A DNA stretch of 64,000 nt from Sphingobacterium faecale (GTDB lineage Bacteria; Bacteroidota; Bacteroidia; Sphingobacteriales; Sphingobacteriaceae): NCBI RefSeq assembly GCF_016746095.1, contig NZ_JAERTY010000004.1, forward strand, positions 372,001 through 436,000. Direction: 5' to 3'. Under the pieces are notes generated by a model. The model was not told the DNA's origin, did no database searches, and worked only from the letters and a program-made list of their open reading frames with translations. How positions within the stretch are numbered: the stretch's first letter is position 1; each line of letters opens with the position of its first letter. Shown here piece after piece: positions 54,051 to 62,182 of the stretch. The position numbers were made by a program, and so were the translations under genes.

Positions 54051-54413
54051 ATGGAAAAAAGATACTGGAGCTTATTGCTCGTGGGCGCTTTATTAGGTAC
54101 AACTGCTTGTCAGAATGGAAATAAGCAGCAGACCGAAGATCAATCCACAGGGCTTGAAACTCCTATAAAAACAGAGGTGCCGAAGCTGATTATAGATTCT
54201 TTGACGGACGACAAAGGCAACAAGTTAAATCTAACATTTGACAATGCTGCTGGTACGGCTACCCTTATTTTTGGCAAGGATACAATCCATATGATACAAG
54301 ATACTACGGCTTCGGGTATTCAATACAGCAATGAGAACTATACCTTTACGGAGCATCAGGCAGAAGCAATACTTACTAAAAATGGTACTGTAGTATTTTT
54401 TAAAAGCAAGTAA
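54051..54413 (+). CDS. MliC-like lipoprotein (c-type lysozyme inhibitor domain)
   Basis: 120 residues from ATG 54051. The lipoprotein signal ends LGTTAC (Cys20 of this start). The C-terminal half (LNLTFDNAAGTATLIFGKDT, then ASGIQYSNENYTFTEHQAEA) matches the MliC/PliC fold, with the conserved SGxxYS loop that inserts into the lysozyme active site and the Y-x-F...A strand. It would protect peptidoglycan against host or predator lysozyme. The tryptophan-lysine usual in the last motif is replaced by TEHQ. Confidence 0.8.
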   Translation: MEKRYWSLLLVGALLGTTACQNGNKQQTEDQSTGLETPIKTEVPKLIIDSLTDDKGNKLNLTFDNAAGTATLIFGKDTIHMIQDTTASGIQYSNENYTFTEHQAEAILTKNGTVVFFKSK

Positions 54414-54549
54414 GTTCCTTTTTGTATGTGCTTAGAATTCACAACCAAGAAGGTGTTATTTCGTTGGTTATCGGACTAGAATCTCCCATAATCCCAGCAA
54501 ATATATTTTAGCTAACTTTGTCACTTCGTATACATTTAATAATTCTGCA

Positions 54550-55824
54550 GTGTCTTTAGATAAATTAAAGCTTAGTAAGCGTCTACACAGATCGATGAAT
54601 GATCTGGGGTACTTTACAGCAAAAGAATTCCAACTACAAACCCTATCCCGTATCGTGGGGGGCCATAGTCTTATTGGTATCGCACCTGAAGGTGCGGGCA
54701 AGACGACCACGTATATACTAGGGGTATTGATGCGCTTGAAATATACACGTGACGAAGCTCCTAAGGTATTGGTATTAGCACCGAACGAAGAGCGAGTCAA
54801 TGAGATCGTAGATCGATTTAAAACCGTAAGCGCAAATAACGATCTTTATATCATGGGCCTCAAAGCAAGTGGTAGTACGGAAGATGAAATCATAGATTTG
54901 GTACGCGGGGTAGATATCGTAGTGGCCACCCCTAATCGCGCGCGGGCTATATACCTCAAATTAGGCCTTAATTTAAACCGTATTCAGACATTTATCATTG
55001 ATGATGCTGAGGAGATCGTAAAACAGGGTATGTCGACACCTGTAAGAGAGTTGGCACAAAGCTGTGGCAAGGTGCAATACTTGGCTTTCAGCACGGTGGA
55101 ACATGATAAGCTGCACCACATGATCGATGATTTCATGTCACTGGCTACTGTCGTGGAGGTCGATGAACTGAGCGGGAAGACTACGGACACACATGAGCTC
55201 ATGCTGTACCATGTCCCCAATTTCACGACGAAGGTCAACTTACTTAATCTCTTGATGCGTGACGAAGAGATTTTTGATAAAGTAGTTGTATTTGTCAATA
55301 GCCGACTGACGGCACAAAAACTAAGTCAGAGCTTGCACGCTAAAAAAGGAGAAGTCACGGTGTTGAATCCTTTTTTCCATGATGATGCTGGTATTGATAA
55401 TATCGATGATTTCAAACAGATACCGGAATGTCGGATTCTGATCGTTGCCAATGAAGGTACCACGGCTATTGATCTGAGCGGAATCCCATTTATATTCCAT
55501 TTTGAGATCCCCGAAAGTGGAGATGTCTTTATGGAGCATGTCGCAAAGACCAATGAGGATGACGTTATCGCTATCACATTTGCTACTGATCTGGAACTTC
55601 CGGCGGTCAAAAAACTGGAACAATCCCTAGGAGAGAAAATACCTGTTGTGCCGCTCCCGGATGATCTAACCATATATAGACCATCGAATGCTCCAAGGAG
55701 TAAACCCGAGGTAGATGAGTCCCAAGGAGGAGCTTTTCACCGGAAAAAGGAAAGTAATAGCAAGACATACAATTATGGTGGTGGCGCCAAAGCCAAAATG
55801 ACAAAGAAGAACAAGAAAAAATAG
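54550..55824 (+). CDS. DEAD-box-like protein with degenerate helicase motifs
   Basis: 424 residues, starting at GTG 54550. The two RecA-like lobes are recognisable. Motif I is intact (APEGAGKT, K51), but motif II reads DDAE (151-154) where DEAD is expected, motif III FST in place of SAT, motif V NEGTTAIDL, and motif VI EHVAKTNEDD where HRIGRTGR should be, removing the arginine fingers. The basic tail (KMTKKNKKK) may bind RNA. It probably binds RNA without efficient unwinding, or serves as a regulatory paralogue. A perfect -7 box TAACTTTG lies at 54513-54520. Confidence 0.85.
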   Translation: MSLDKLKLSKRLHRSMNDLGYFTAKEFQLQTLSRIVGGHSLIGIAPEGAGKTTTYILGVLMRLKYTRDEAPKVLVLAPNEERVNEIVDRFKTVSANNDLYIMGLKASGSTEDEIIDLVRGVDIVVATPNRARAIYLKLGLNLNRIQTFIIDDAEEIVKQGMSTPVRELAQSCGKVQYLAFSTVEHDKLHHMIDDFMSLATVVEVDELSGKTTDTHELMLYHVPNFTTKVNLLNLLMRDEEIFDKVVVFVNSRLTAQKLSQSLHAKKGEVTVLNPFFHDDAGIDNIDDFKQIPECRILIVANEGTTAIDLSGIPFIFHFEIPESGDVFMEHVAKTNEDDVIAITFATDLELPAVKKLEQSLGEKIPVVPLPDDLTIYRPSNAPRSKPEVDESQGGAFHRKKESNSKTYNYGGGAKAKMTKKNKKK

Positions 55825-55833
55825 GGCCTTCCT

Positions 55834-55872
55834 ACAAAAGCCCCCCTGCATTAGTTAGGGTGGCTTTTGTTA
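55834..55872 (+). terminator. Terminator between convergent genes
   Basis: ACAAAAGCC (55834-55842) with GGCTTTTGT (55862-55870) plus an inner CCCT/AGGG helix; T-rich beyond. It ends the DEAD-box gene and may also serve the PAP2 gene. Confidence 0.75.
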
Positions 55873-55918
55873 TTATAATTTCCAATCTATACGAATATTT
55901 TTGATAAAAACTCCAAAT

Positions 55919-56515
55919 CTATTTACGTAGCATATGAATCCCTGTCGTCAGACCGCTTCCGAGCAGCGCTCCTGCTGCTATATCGGAAGGATAGTGCACA
56001 CCGAGGTACATTCTCGAATAGGCTACACTGGAGGACCACACCAGCGAAGGCGCAATAACGTACCACTTGGGATAGGATTGTGAAAGGGAGACTGCTGTAG
56101 AAAAAGCAGACGATGTATGGCCTGATGGGAAGGAATATCCGCTAGCTTGGGTCACTGCTACAAAATTGTTATACTTCCGAAAGGGTCGCGCCCGTTTAAA
56201 AATTTGCTTGAGTCCATAATTGACCACCGCAGTAATCGCTGTACTGGTGCCTATATATACGGCATTCTGACGCATGGTCTTATCGTCACTGATAGCCCCG
56301 GCAGCGAACAGGCCGATGGGAACTCCGATATTTACATAGTTGTTGGCATCGGAGATAGTTCGAAATACCCGGTGCTGTGTCTCGGTACGTGTACGAGCAA
56401 TATGCCTCAAGGTCTTAATATCAAAATTTTCCTGCGGTAAAACCTCCTGCCCAACTGCTTGTGAAAAACAGGACAGTCCACAAAAAAACAGCAAAAAATT
56501 CCTCATCCAGAGCAT
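55919..56515 (-). CDS. PAP2-family phosphatase
   Basis: 198 residues with signal peptide (ending AVGQ; ATG 56506 also possible). All three acid-phosphatase motifs are present: KQIFKRARP (KX6RP, K103-P111), FPSGHTSS (129-136) and SRMYLGVHYPSD. These form the catalytic His-His-Asp set of lipid and undecaprenyl-pyrophosphate phosphatases. Likely a membrane-attached or periplasmic enzyme in lipid-phosphate recycling. It converges on the DEAD-box gene. Confidence 0.9.
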   Translation of the reverse strand: MLWMRNFLLFFCGLSCFSQAVGQEVLPQENFDIKTLRHIARTRTETQHRVFRTISDANNYVNIGVPIGLFAAGAISDDKTMRQNAVYIGTSTAITAVVNYGLKQIFKRARPFRKYNNFVAVTQASGYSFPSGHTSSAFSTAVSLSQSYPKWYVIAPSLVWSSSVAYSRMYLGVHYPSDIAAGALLGSGLTTGIHMLRK

Positions 56516-56744
56516 AAGCGACTATATTAGAATTGAAATATAAACATTTATTGGCAAACATACCAAAAAAGGAAATCATCCCCGCGGCGGGGCTCTCACT
56601 GTATCTGGGACTACCGCATGTGGGTTCGCCAGCAGACACAAGCCAACAATAGTGATGAAAAGCAAATAATGATGGGATATTAATACATTATTTTGCACAA
56701 AAGACAATTACTTCCTGTAGCTTTACAGCTCAAACTTCTTTGCT

Positions 56745-57149
56745 ATGCCCTATCAGAATGTATTTGTTGAATTTTGTGAACAGATAAAGTCAAGTATCGA
56801 TCAAGGAACTTTTGCCAAATTAACTTTTGCCAAAACAATGGGCGATACGGAGCTTAAAAATATTTATGTGCAACTCCGCCCTCTAGACAACGGTGCTTAT
56901 GACTTTGTGTTAAACCTGAGGTATAAGACGGAAGAAATTGAACAGTTCTATCCGGCTGAGGAGTTCTTCACGGCTTTGGGTACCTACATAAAAAATCCCT
57001 TTACGAGTGTAGTCTTATTTACCACAGAAATGGACCTTACATTCAAAATTAATAAAAAAGGTGCGGGCAGCCTAGTTGAACAAGCTCCTACATTTAAACA
57101 TGCTTCGCCTGCTATGCTGGAGATAGCGAAGCATAATCCAGCACACTGA
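56745..57149 (+). CDS. Small protein resembling the N-terminal domain of a Bacteroidota methyltransferase
   Basis: 134 residues, no signal, mixed alpha/beta. From memory its pattern (FAKLTFAKTMGDTELKNIYV, FVLNLRYKTEEIEQFYPAEE, SVVLFTTEMDLTFKINKKGA, then APTFKHASP) resembles the N-terminal portion of larger Bacteroidota proteins that continue into a class I SAM-methyltransferase domain. Here the frame stops where that continuation would begin and nothing further is found downstream. It may be a stand-alone domain or a truncated gene. Function unknown. Confidence 0.5.
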   Translation: MPYQNVFVEFCEQIKSSIDQGTFAKLTFAKTMGDTELKNIYVQLRPLDNGAYDFVLNLRYKTEEIEQFYPAEEFFTALGTYIKNPFTSVVLFTTEMDLTFKINKKGAGSLVEQAPTFKHASPAMLEIAKHNPAH

Positions 57150-57220
57150 TCTACTAACCAATACTGTTGTGGCCCCGTGCTGTCTTTATGAAGATGCTAT
57201 GCCAAGATGAGTAAGATCGC

Positions 57221-57490
57221 TTACTCGTCTTCTTCCAGGTACACACTGTGAACGACGAATTTGATTTTTTTATGGGGTAGAAGCATATCATCCACATCTT
57301 CGGAGTCTATGGGGTAAAGGGTGTCATGTCCTCCGCCATCTAAAAGTTCAGAATCGGGTATAAGCTCATAAAAAGTGGTACCATCAATGTTGGACAATTC
57401 TTCCACCTTAATATAAGCCACATCTTGGCTGGTCCACATAGACAGTATCTCTCTCGTGAATAATTGGTAGGGACTTTCTTTTTCTGACAT
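57221..57490 (-). CDS. Small acidic protein of unknown function
   Basis: 89 residues, strongly acidic (ends VYLEEDE; DSEDVDDMLL in the middle), no signal, no membrane segment, no motif recognised. The orderly hydrophobic pattern (DVAYIKVEELSNIDGTTFYE) and clean ATG suggest a real gene. It converges with the methyltransferase-like gene. Confidence 0.5.
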   Translation of the reverse strand: MSEKESPYQLFTREILSMWTSQDVAYIKVEELSNIDGTTFYELIPDSELLDGGGHDTLYPIDSEDVDDMLLPHKKIKFVVHSVYLEEDE

Positions 57491-57647
57491 GGCGCAAGTT
57501 ACTAAAAAGAGCGCTTATTATTTTAAATAGCTCACTTATGAAGATATTAAATATACATCGGAATGCTAAGATCATTAAAACTAAAACAAGCAGTGATAAG
57601 AGCTACAGGTAACCCTCTTTTTTATCCTACTAATTTTCTTTTGTAGA

Positions 57648-57667
57648 CTTTGATATTGTTAAATTTG
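57648..57667 (+). promoter_or_regulatory. Promoter region upstream of the GNAT gene
   Basis: CTTTGATATTGTTAAATTTG, containing a perfect TAAATTTG -7 box. Nearly the same 20 bp stands upstream of the SRPBCC gene (59311-59330). The leader to ATG 57819 would be about 145 nt. Confidence 0.45.
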
Positions 57668-57818
57668 CACGAAAATGAGTACCTTTCCAGCCATCGTCTT
57701 TATATGATCAACAAACTGGAAACACGAAAAAAGGAAAGTGGCAAGATAGACTTGAGGAAATGAAGTGTACGAGGGAATGGCTAATCCCAATGACATCGAA
57801 CAGTTAAAAATAACAAAC

Positions 57819-58319
57819 ATGAAAAAAAGTAAGATTGTATATAGTAAATACACATCTGCTGACTTTGGAAGTTTCGAAACCTTGGTTTACAATGACGATG
57901 TTATGCGTTATATTTCGGGTAAAGCACTTACCACTCTCCAAGCGAGGGATAAATTCGATTCTATTTTAGCTATTAACGATGAGGAAGAATATCTAGGCTA
58001 TTTCAAAGTCTACAATACGGATAAAGAATTTTTGGGAGACTGTAAGTTGGAACGCTGTAAATATGATTCGAGGAAGTTGGAAATTGGCTACATCTTGAAG
58101 AAAAGCTATTGGGGTCAAGGGTATGGGACTCAGATCTGTGCCGCGATGCTCGCTCTTGCGAAGAAGGTATCGCCCGAAAAAGATATTCTAGGAATCATCG
58201 ACCCTGATAATATAGCGTCGAAGAAACTTCTTGAAAAATTCGGATTTGAGAGTTATTTCATTGGTGTAGAGGATGGCTTACCTACAGAAAAGCTTATCCT
58301 AAAAAAACAAACGATCTAA
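57819..58319 (+). CDS. GNAT-family N-acetyltransferase
   Basis: 166 residues from ATG 57819; upstream in-frame codons from a GTG at 57765 look like leader. The GNAT core is clear: LGDCKLERCKYDSRKLEIGY (strand 4), the acetyl-CoA loop KKSYWGQGYGTQICAAMLAL (Q/R-x-x-G-x-G/A) and DNIASKKLLEKFGFES (motif B). It is of the RimJ/RimL-like group that acetylates protein N-termini or small amines; the substrate is unknown. Confidence 0.88.
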   Translation: MKKSKIVYSKYTSADFGSFETLVYNDDVMRYISGKALTTLQARDKFDSILAINDEEEYLGYFKVYNTDKEFLGDCKLERCKYDSRKLEIGYILKKSYWGQGYGTQICAAMLALAKKVSPEKDILGIIDPDNIASKKLLEKFGFESYFIGVEDGLPTEKLILKKQTI

Positions 58320-58366
58320 TCAATTAAGGATTTTAAAATGTAAAATAGATAGGATTTATTTTTTAA

Positions 58367-59194
58367 CTAAACCGACTTTCTCCCGTCTAGAATTATCATA
58401 ATCGACCCTCTAGCAAACTTGATAAATGACGCCATCTCCTCAGGGCTTGGAATCAGCTCACCTTCTCCTCCATCTAAATAATGTCGCCTTGCTTGGGCAA
58501 GCCAAAACTGGTGGTTCGTGGGTATTCTATCCATTAACCATCCTGATGCCTCCTCCTTGGAACCGATGTTTCCCGTCGATGCACTATACCAGATTCGGGC
58601 AATTGTCAATATGATATTCCTTTCATCTCCACGCCAATCCTCCTCGTTATTCCATTGACTCAATGTACTTTGAAGGGTTTTAAAAAAATCACCATTTGGA
58701 ACATCATCTACAAATAATTTCGATGCGATTGCACCGACCATCGGGATACTTGATATTCTCGCTTTTTTTATCAATATACATAAGTCTGCATCGAGAACCG
58801 CTCCCTCAACAACTCCTTTCAAAATATCATTCCTCAACCACTCTCCAAACTGCATCTCCCTTCTAGGCGGATATTTCCAAGGTACAACTTCTGAATAGTT
58901 AATTACGGTAACCTCTAATGCTCTTTTGTTAGCACTCGTACCTGGTTGCGCTGAGCAGGTTAAAAAACGCTGCATAAGTCCGGTACGTACATCGTCACTC
59001 ATCGGCCTGTCTATAGTCACCAATAAATCGATATCACTAAAAGGCTTTAATCCCCCAGCTACTGCAGAGCCGTATAAGTGAATAGCCAACAAGGAACTAT
59101 CAAGATATTTACTTATAATAGCACATGCCTCAGTAATCTGTTGATTATCTACGAGATTCAGTTCTAGCTCTTTTATCAAGTTATTAATGTTCAT
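58367..59194 (-). CDS. AadA-type aminoglycoside nucleotidyltransferase
   Basis: 275 residues closely following AadA (ANT(3'')(9)): LLAIHLYGSAVAGGLKPFSD then IDLLVT, with the metal ligands D54/D56; RALEVTVINY (catalytic base E94, matching Glu87 of Salmonella AadA); EMQFGEWLRNDIL; and QWNNEEDWRGDERN. W181 and D186 line up with Trp173 and Asp178, which in AadA are needed for streptomycin but not spectinomycin modification. It is therefore predicted to adenylylate both. No integron or transposon sequence surrounds it, so it looks chromosomal. Confidence 0.9.
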   Translation of the reverse strand: MNINNLIKELELNLVDNQQITEACAIISKYLDSSLLAIHLYGSAVAGGLKPFSDIDLLVTIDRPMSDDVRTGLMQRFLTCSAQPGTSANKRALEVTVINYSEVVPWKYPPRREMQFGEWLRNDILKGVVEGAVLDADLCILIKKARISSIPMVGAIASKLFVDDVPNGDFFKTLQSTLSQWNNEEDWRGDERNIILTIARIWYSASTGNIGSKEEASGWLMDRIPTNHQFWLAQARRHYLDGGEGELIPSPEEMASFIKFARGSIMIILDGRKSV

Positions 59195-59310
59195 AACGGA
59201 AAAGCATATTCATCTTTACATACCTTCTATATCTTATCATTATATGCTAAGGTAGTTATTTAATGATAACATTCGTGCTTAAAAACTTGTCCTCAGACAA
59301 GTGGATTCCC

Positions 59311-59330
59311 CTTTGACATTGTTAAATTTA
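59311..59330 (+). promoter_or_regulatory. Promoter region upstream of the SRPBCC gene
   Basis: CTTTGACATTGTTAAATTTA, differing at 2 positions from the element at 57648-57667. It is preceded by a small hairpin ACTTGT-CCTCAG-ACAAGT (59285-59302). Confidence 0.45.
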
Positions 59331-59361
59331 ACTCATAAAACTCGATTCAAGCAATAAAACG

Positions 59362-59769
59362 ATGGAAACAATTCAACTCATTAATTATATCAAAGCGCCG
59401 GCTTCACACATATACCGCACATTGACTTTAGAAGCAGGGCTTTCTCAGATATGGACTAAAAAACTTAAGGTAGAACCAATAGTAGGGTTTATCAATGAAT
59501 TTGATTTTAATGAACCGGAAATCACGAAAATGGAGATATTAGAATTATGTCCAGACAAATATATTCTCTGGAAATGTATTGAATCAGATAAGGAATGGCT
59601 CGAAACGATCGTGTCATTCGAGCTATTTCAACGGAAGGATAAAATAGCAGTAGTGCTAAAACACTCCAATTGGAAATCGATAACGGAGTACTACCAATGG
59701 TGTAACTACAATTGGGCTATGTTCCTACAACGTTTGAAATACTATTGTGAAGAAACGGTCAACCGATAA
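59362..59769 (+). CDS. SRPBCC-family protein (AHSA1-like)
   Basis: 135 residues with the START-like fold: an opening strand QLINYIKAPASHIYRTLTLE, helix with LSQIWTKKLKVEPIVG, FDFNEPEITKMEILELCPDK, and a long C-terminal helix (YYQWCNYNWAMFLQRLKYYC). Such proteins bind hydrophobic ligands or act as co-chaperones (AHSA1); many are known only from toxin-stress regulons. Its end overlaps the convergent small gene by 11 bp. Confidence 0.82.
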   Translation: METIQLINYIKAPASHIYRTLTLEAGLSQIWTKKLKVEPIVGFINEFDFNEPEITKMEILELCPDKYILWKCIESDKEWLETIVSFELFQRKDKIAVVLKHSNWKSITEYYQWCNYNWAMFLQRLKYYCEETVNR

Positions 59770-60046
59770 CCTCATCATGTATAAAAACTTCTCCTATAAA
59801 TTCGTCGTTGGTATTATTGGCTAAGGCGTCATCTATCAATAGAAAATGTTTGCCAACTAGTGGACCGGATATTTTAGAAATTTCTTCGCTGTCCATTTCA
59901 AAAAAGCGTGTCACATCTACATAATCTGGGATCCATGTGGGATTGGGATTGGAAACGTAAGATGTAGAGCGCAGGATATTATATCCTCTATGCTTTAAAT
60001 CCATCAGTGTATTGAAGCTCAATTTTACAAATCCTATCATATCCAC
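59759..60046 (-). CDS. Small protein of unknown function, paralogue 1
   Basis: 95 residues. It aligns along its length with the 88-residue protein at 61812-62078: KL-x5-L-x2-L-x3-GYNIL at the start, W-x-P-x2-(V/I)D-x-TR in the middle, and E-x-x-G-x-VFI at the end. No family recognised; no signal or membrane segment. The two genes flank the fabH-like and cold-shock genes. Confidence 0.6.
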   Translation of the reverse strand: MDMIGFVKLSFNTLMDLKHRGYNILRSTSYVSNPNPTWIPDYVDVTRFFEMDSEEISKISGPLVGKHFLLIDDALANNTNDEFIGEVFIHDEVIG

Positions 60047-60203
60047 TACTCTTTATATCGTACAGTTCGCCAAGTCATTCAACCGAAGCATTTGTCTTTT
60101 GAATCTGTTGCCATTGCTATCTTTTTGTAAGAGAACAATGAAAACCTAAAAATGTTCAATAAAAGACTCCAACAAGATAGGTTGACTCATTCAGGGAATA
60201 TAA

Positions 60204-60242
60204 ATGACAACGGTCTTCTTGTTTTAAGAAGACCGTTGTCAT
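60204..60242 (-). terminator. Terminator after the FabH-like gene
   Basis: 17-bp perfect arms (60204-60220, 60226-60242), core AACGGTCTTCTT, loop of 5, and TTTATATT following on the minus strand. Confidence 0.85.
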
Positions 60243-60264
60243 ACTCCTGCCAAATCTCCCAAAT

Positions 60265-61329
60265 CTACCATCGATAGGTTATAGCATTTATATTCATCCC
60301 TGCTCCAACTGAAGCAAACATAATAAGATCTCCCTCCTGAACCGCAAAATTCCCGATTTCTCTGTTCAATACCTGATGTAGTAGTGTAGGTATTGTTGCT
60401 ACAGAGCTGTTTCCCATATGAGCGATATTCATAGGCATTATATTTTCGGGAAGTTCGGCTATACCATACAATTCAAAAAACCTTTTGACGATGGCCTCGT
60501 CCATTTTATCATTGGCTTGATGTAAGAATATCATCTTAAGATCATTGATATTTTCGCTGCTCCGATCAAAACATTCTTTCATGGCCTGGGGCACATATTT
60601 AAGCGCGTATTCATAAACCTTGCGTCCCTTCATTTTGATAAACTGGGGTTCTTCAACCTCTCCACTATTCTCGCCTGCGGAAATAATGTAGTCGAGTTCA
60701 ATCCCTGTATCGGATCTTACGGCAGTATTGATAATTCCCGAATTAGTCCCATCAACAGCCTGAATAATGCATGCGCCAGCCCCATCAGAAAAAATCATAC
60801 TATCCCGATCCGAAGAATCCAATACTCTCGAAAGCGTATCGGTACCGATGACCAAACACGTTCGAGCTTCGCCACAGCGTATGGCCATGTCAGCTTGGAT
60901 CACCCCCTGTACCCAACCGGGACAACCAAAAATAACATCATAGGGAATACAAGAGGTGCTTTGTATACTTAATTTGTTTTTGATCCGCGATGCTACAGAA
61001 GGCACCATGTCGCGTGGTGCCCCCAGATGATACATTTCGCCATAGTTGTGCGCAACCACAATCAAATCTATTGACTCTCTGTCTATTCCCGAATTCTTAA
61101 TAGCTTCCTCGGCAGCAAAAGCTCCCATATCTGAAGCACCAATCCCCAGACTAGCATAACGTCGTTGTTCGATTCCCGTGATATCCTTAAACTTACGAAT
61201 AATAGTCTCGGTAGATTGCTCTATCTTAACACCTCCATCCGTAAAAAAATTACTATTCAAAAAGCAATGATTACCAACTACTTCTGTCGGAATATAAGCT
61301 CCTGTACCTATTATTTTTGATCGAATCAT
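60265..61329 (-). CDS. 3-oxoacyl-ACP synthase III family protein (FabH-like)
   Basis: 354 residues from ATG 61329 (the longer frame uses TTG at 61344). Thiolase fold with the complete KAS III triad: Cys136 in VIFGCPGWVQG, His270 in IFLHQAND, Asn307 in AHMGNSSVATIPT. FabH condenses acetyl-CoA or branched acyl-CoA with malonyl-ACP; more distant members act in secondary metabolism. It stands alone, not in a fab cluster, so it may be an accessory or specialised copy. Confidence 0.9.
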   Translation of the reverse strand: MIRSKIIGTGAYIPTEVVGNHCFLNSNFFTDGGVKIEQSTETIIRKFKDITGIEQRRYASLGIGASDMGAFAAEEAIKNSGIDRESIDLIVVAHNYGEMYHLGAPRDMVPSVASRIKNKLSIQSTSCIPYDVIFGCPGWVQGVIQADMAIRCGEARTCLVIGTDTLSRVLDSSDRDSMIFSDGAGACIIQAVDGTNSGIINTAVRSDTGIELDYIISAGENSGEVEEPQFIKMKGRKVYEYALKYVPQAMKECFDRSSENINDLKMIFLHQANDKMDEAIVKRFFELYGIAELPENIMPMNIAHMGNSSVATIPTLLHQVLNREIGNFAVQEGDLIMFASVGAGMNINAITYRW

Positions 61330-61458
61330 TTCAAATTTATACAAACATTTAACTTTTGGAAATATTTCTCTTTAAAGCCTTTTAGAATCACAATTTAGCA
61401 ATAAATAATGATATATATTTTGAATTAAACAAAAACATAAAAATAAGAGGAAAAAGAA

Positions 61459-61485
61459 AAAGCCGTCCCTAGTATGAACGGCTTT
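61459..61485 (-). terminator. Terminator after the cold-shock gene
   Basis: AAAGCCGT (61459-61466) with ACGGCTTT (61478-61485), followed on the minus strand by TTCTTTTT. Confidence 0.8.
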
Positions 61486-61508
61486 AACAATATATGCAAG
61501 AATAATCT

Positions 61509-61700
61509 TTAAATCAATTTTACATTTACTGCATTGGGACCTTTCTTTCCTTCCTGAATATCAAAAGATACGTGATCGTTCTCGCGTATATTTTGTGTAA
61601 GGCCTGTCACATGTACAAATACCTCATTACTTCCGTCGTTTGGAGTAATAAATCCGAAACCTTTGGATTCATTAAAAAACTTTACAATACCTTCTTTCAT
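61509..61700 (-). CDS. Cold-shock protein, CspA family
   Basis: 63 residues, the usual length. RNP1 KGFGFI (13-18) and RNP2 VFVHV (27-31) are intact. It is an RNA chaperone binding single-stranded nucleic acid. A perfect -7 box TAACTTTG (61768-61775, minus strand) suggests a leader of about 60 nt. In the same place TTAACTTT-GCTT-AAAGTTAA makes an 8-bp inverted repeat. Confidence 0.93.
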   Translation of the reverse strand: MKEGIVKFFNESKGFGFITPNDGSNEVFVHVTGLTQNIRENDHVSFDIQEGKKGPNAVNVKLI

Positions 61701-61755
61701 AGATAACTTAAAAAAATATAAATAATTAATTACCTTATAAAGATATGATAATTAC

Positions 61756-61775
61756 TTTAACTTTAAGCAAAGTTA
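61756..61775 (-). promoter_or_regulatory. Promoter of the cold-shock gene with inverted repeat
   Basis: The -7 box TAACTTTG at 61768-61775 lies inside an 8-bp inverted repeat (61756-61775), a possible operator overlapping the promoter. Confidence 0.45.
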
Positions 61776-61811
61776 ATATATAAATTATAACATTACCCTC
61801 GATAAAACTAC

Positions 61812-62078
61812 CTAAGTCACTATAAAAACATATCCTTCCAGCTCTTCTTCTTTCACCTTCTCTAATGCTTCTTCAATCCGAAGTAGGGTCGGTTGATTGA
61901 GCGGCGGCTCGTAACCTAGATTATTCAAATCCCTCATATATACTCTTGTATTGTCTATACGTTCTGGAAACCAGTAGATCACAGAATCTATTAATTCATT
62001 ATTGGAGGTTAAAATATTGTACCCCTTTTTCTTTAAATATACTAACACCCTGCGGGTTAATTTTTCAAATTTCACCAT
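61812..62078 (-). CDS. Small protein of unknown function, paralogue 2
   Basis: 88 residues, paralogous to the product of 59759-60046 (about a third of positions similar by eye; shared GYNIL, W-x-P, TR and VFI landmarks). More charged at its end (EEALEKVKEEELEGYVFIVT). It shares the upstream region with no obvious partner. Confidence 0.6.
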   Translation of the reverse strand: MVKFEKLTRRVLVYLKKKGYNILTSNNELIDSVIYWFPERIDNTRVYMRDLNNLGYEPPLNQPTLLRIEEALEKVKEEELEGYVFIVT

Positions 62079-62182
62079 GTACTATTACTATAACATTCTA
62101 TTTTGAAAAACGTTTCATTTGATTGGAATGTTATAAAGCCAGGTATTATTTTGTATTTTTATCTCCCGTAAATTGGTCATAA

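Noticed and set aside
56580..56592. GC-rich palindrome CCCCGCGGCGGGG
   Set aside because: With a central spacer of one base it cannot form a hairpin, and it is not followed by T; nothing links it to a function.
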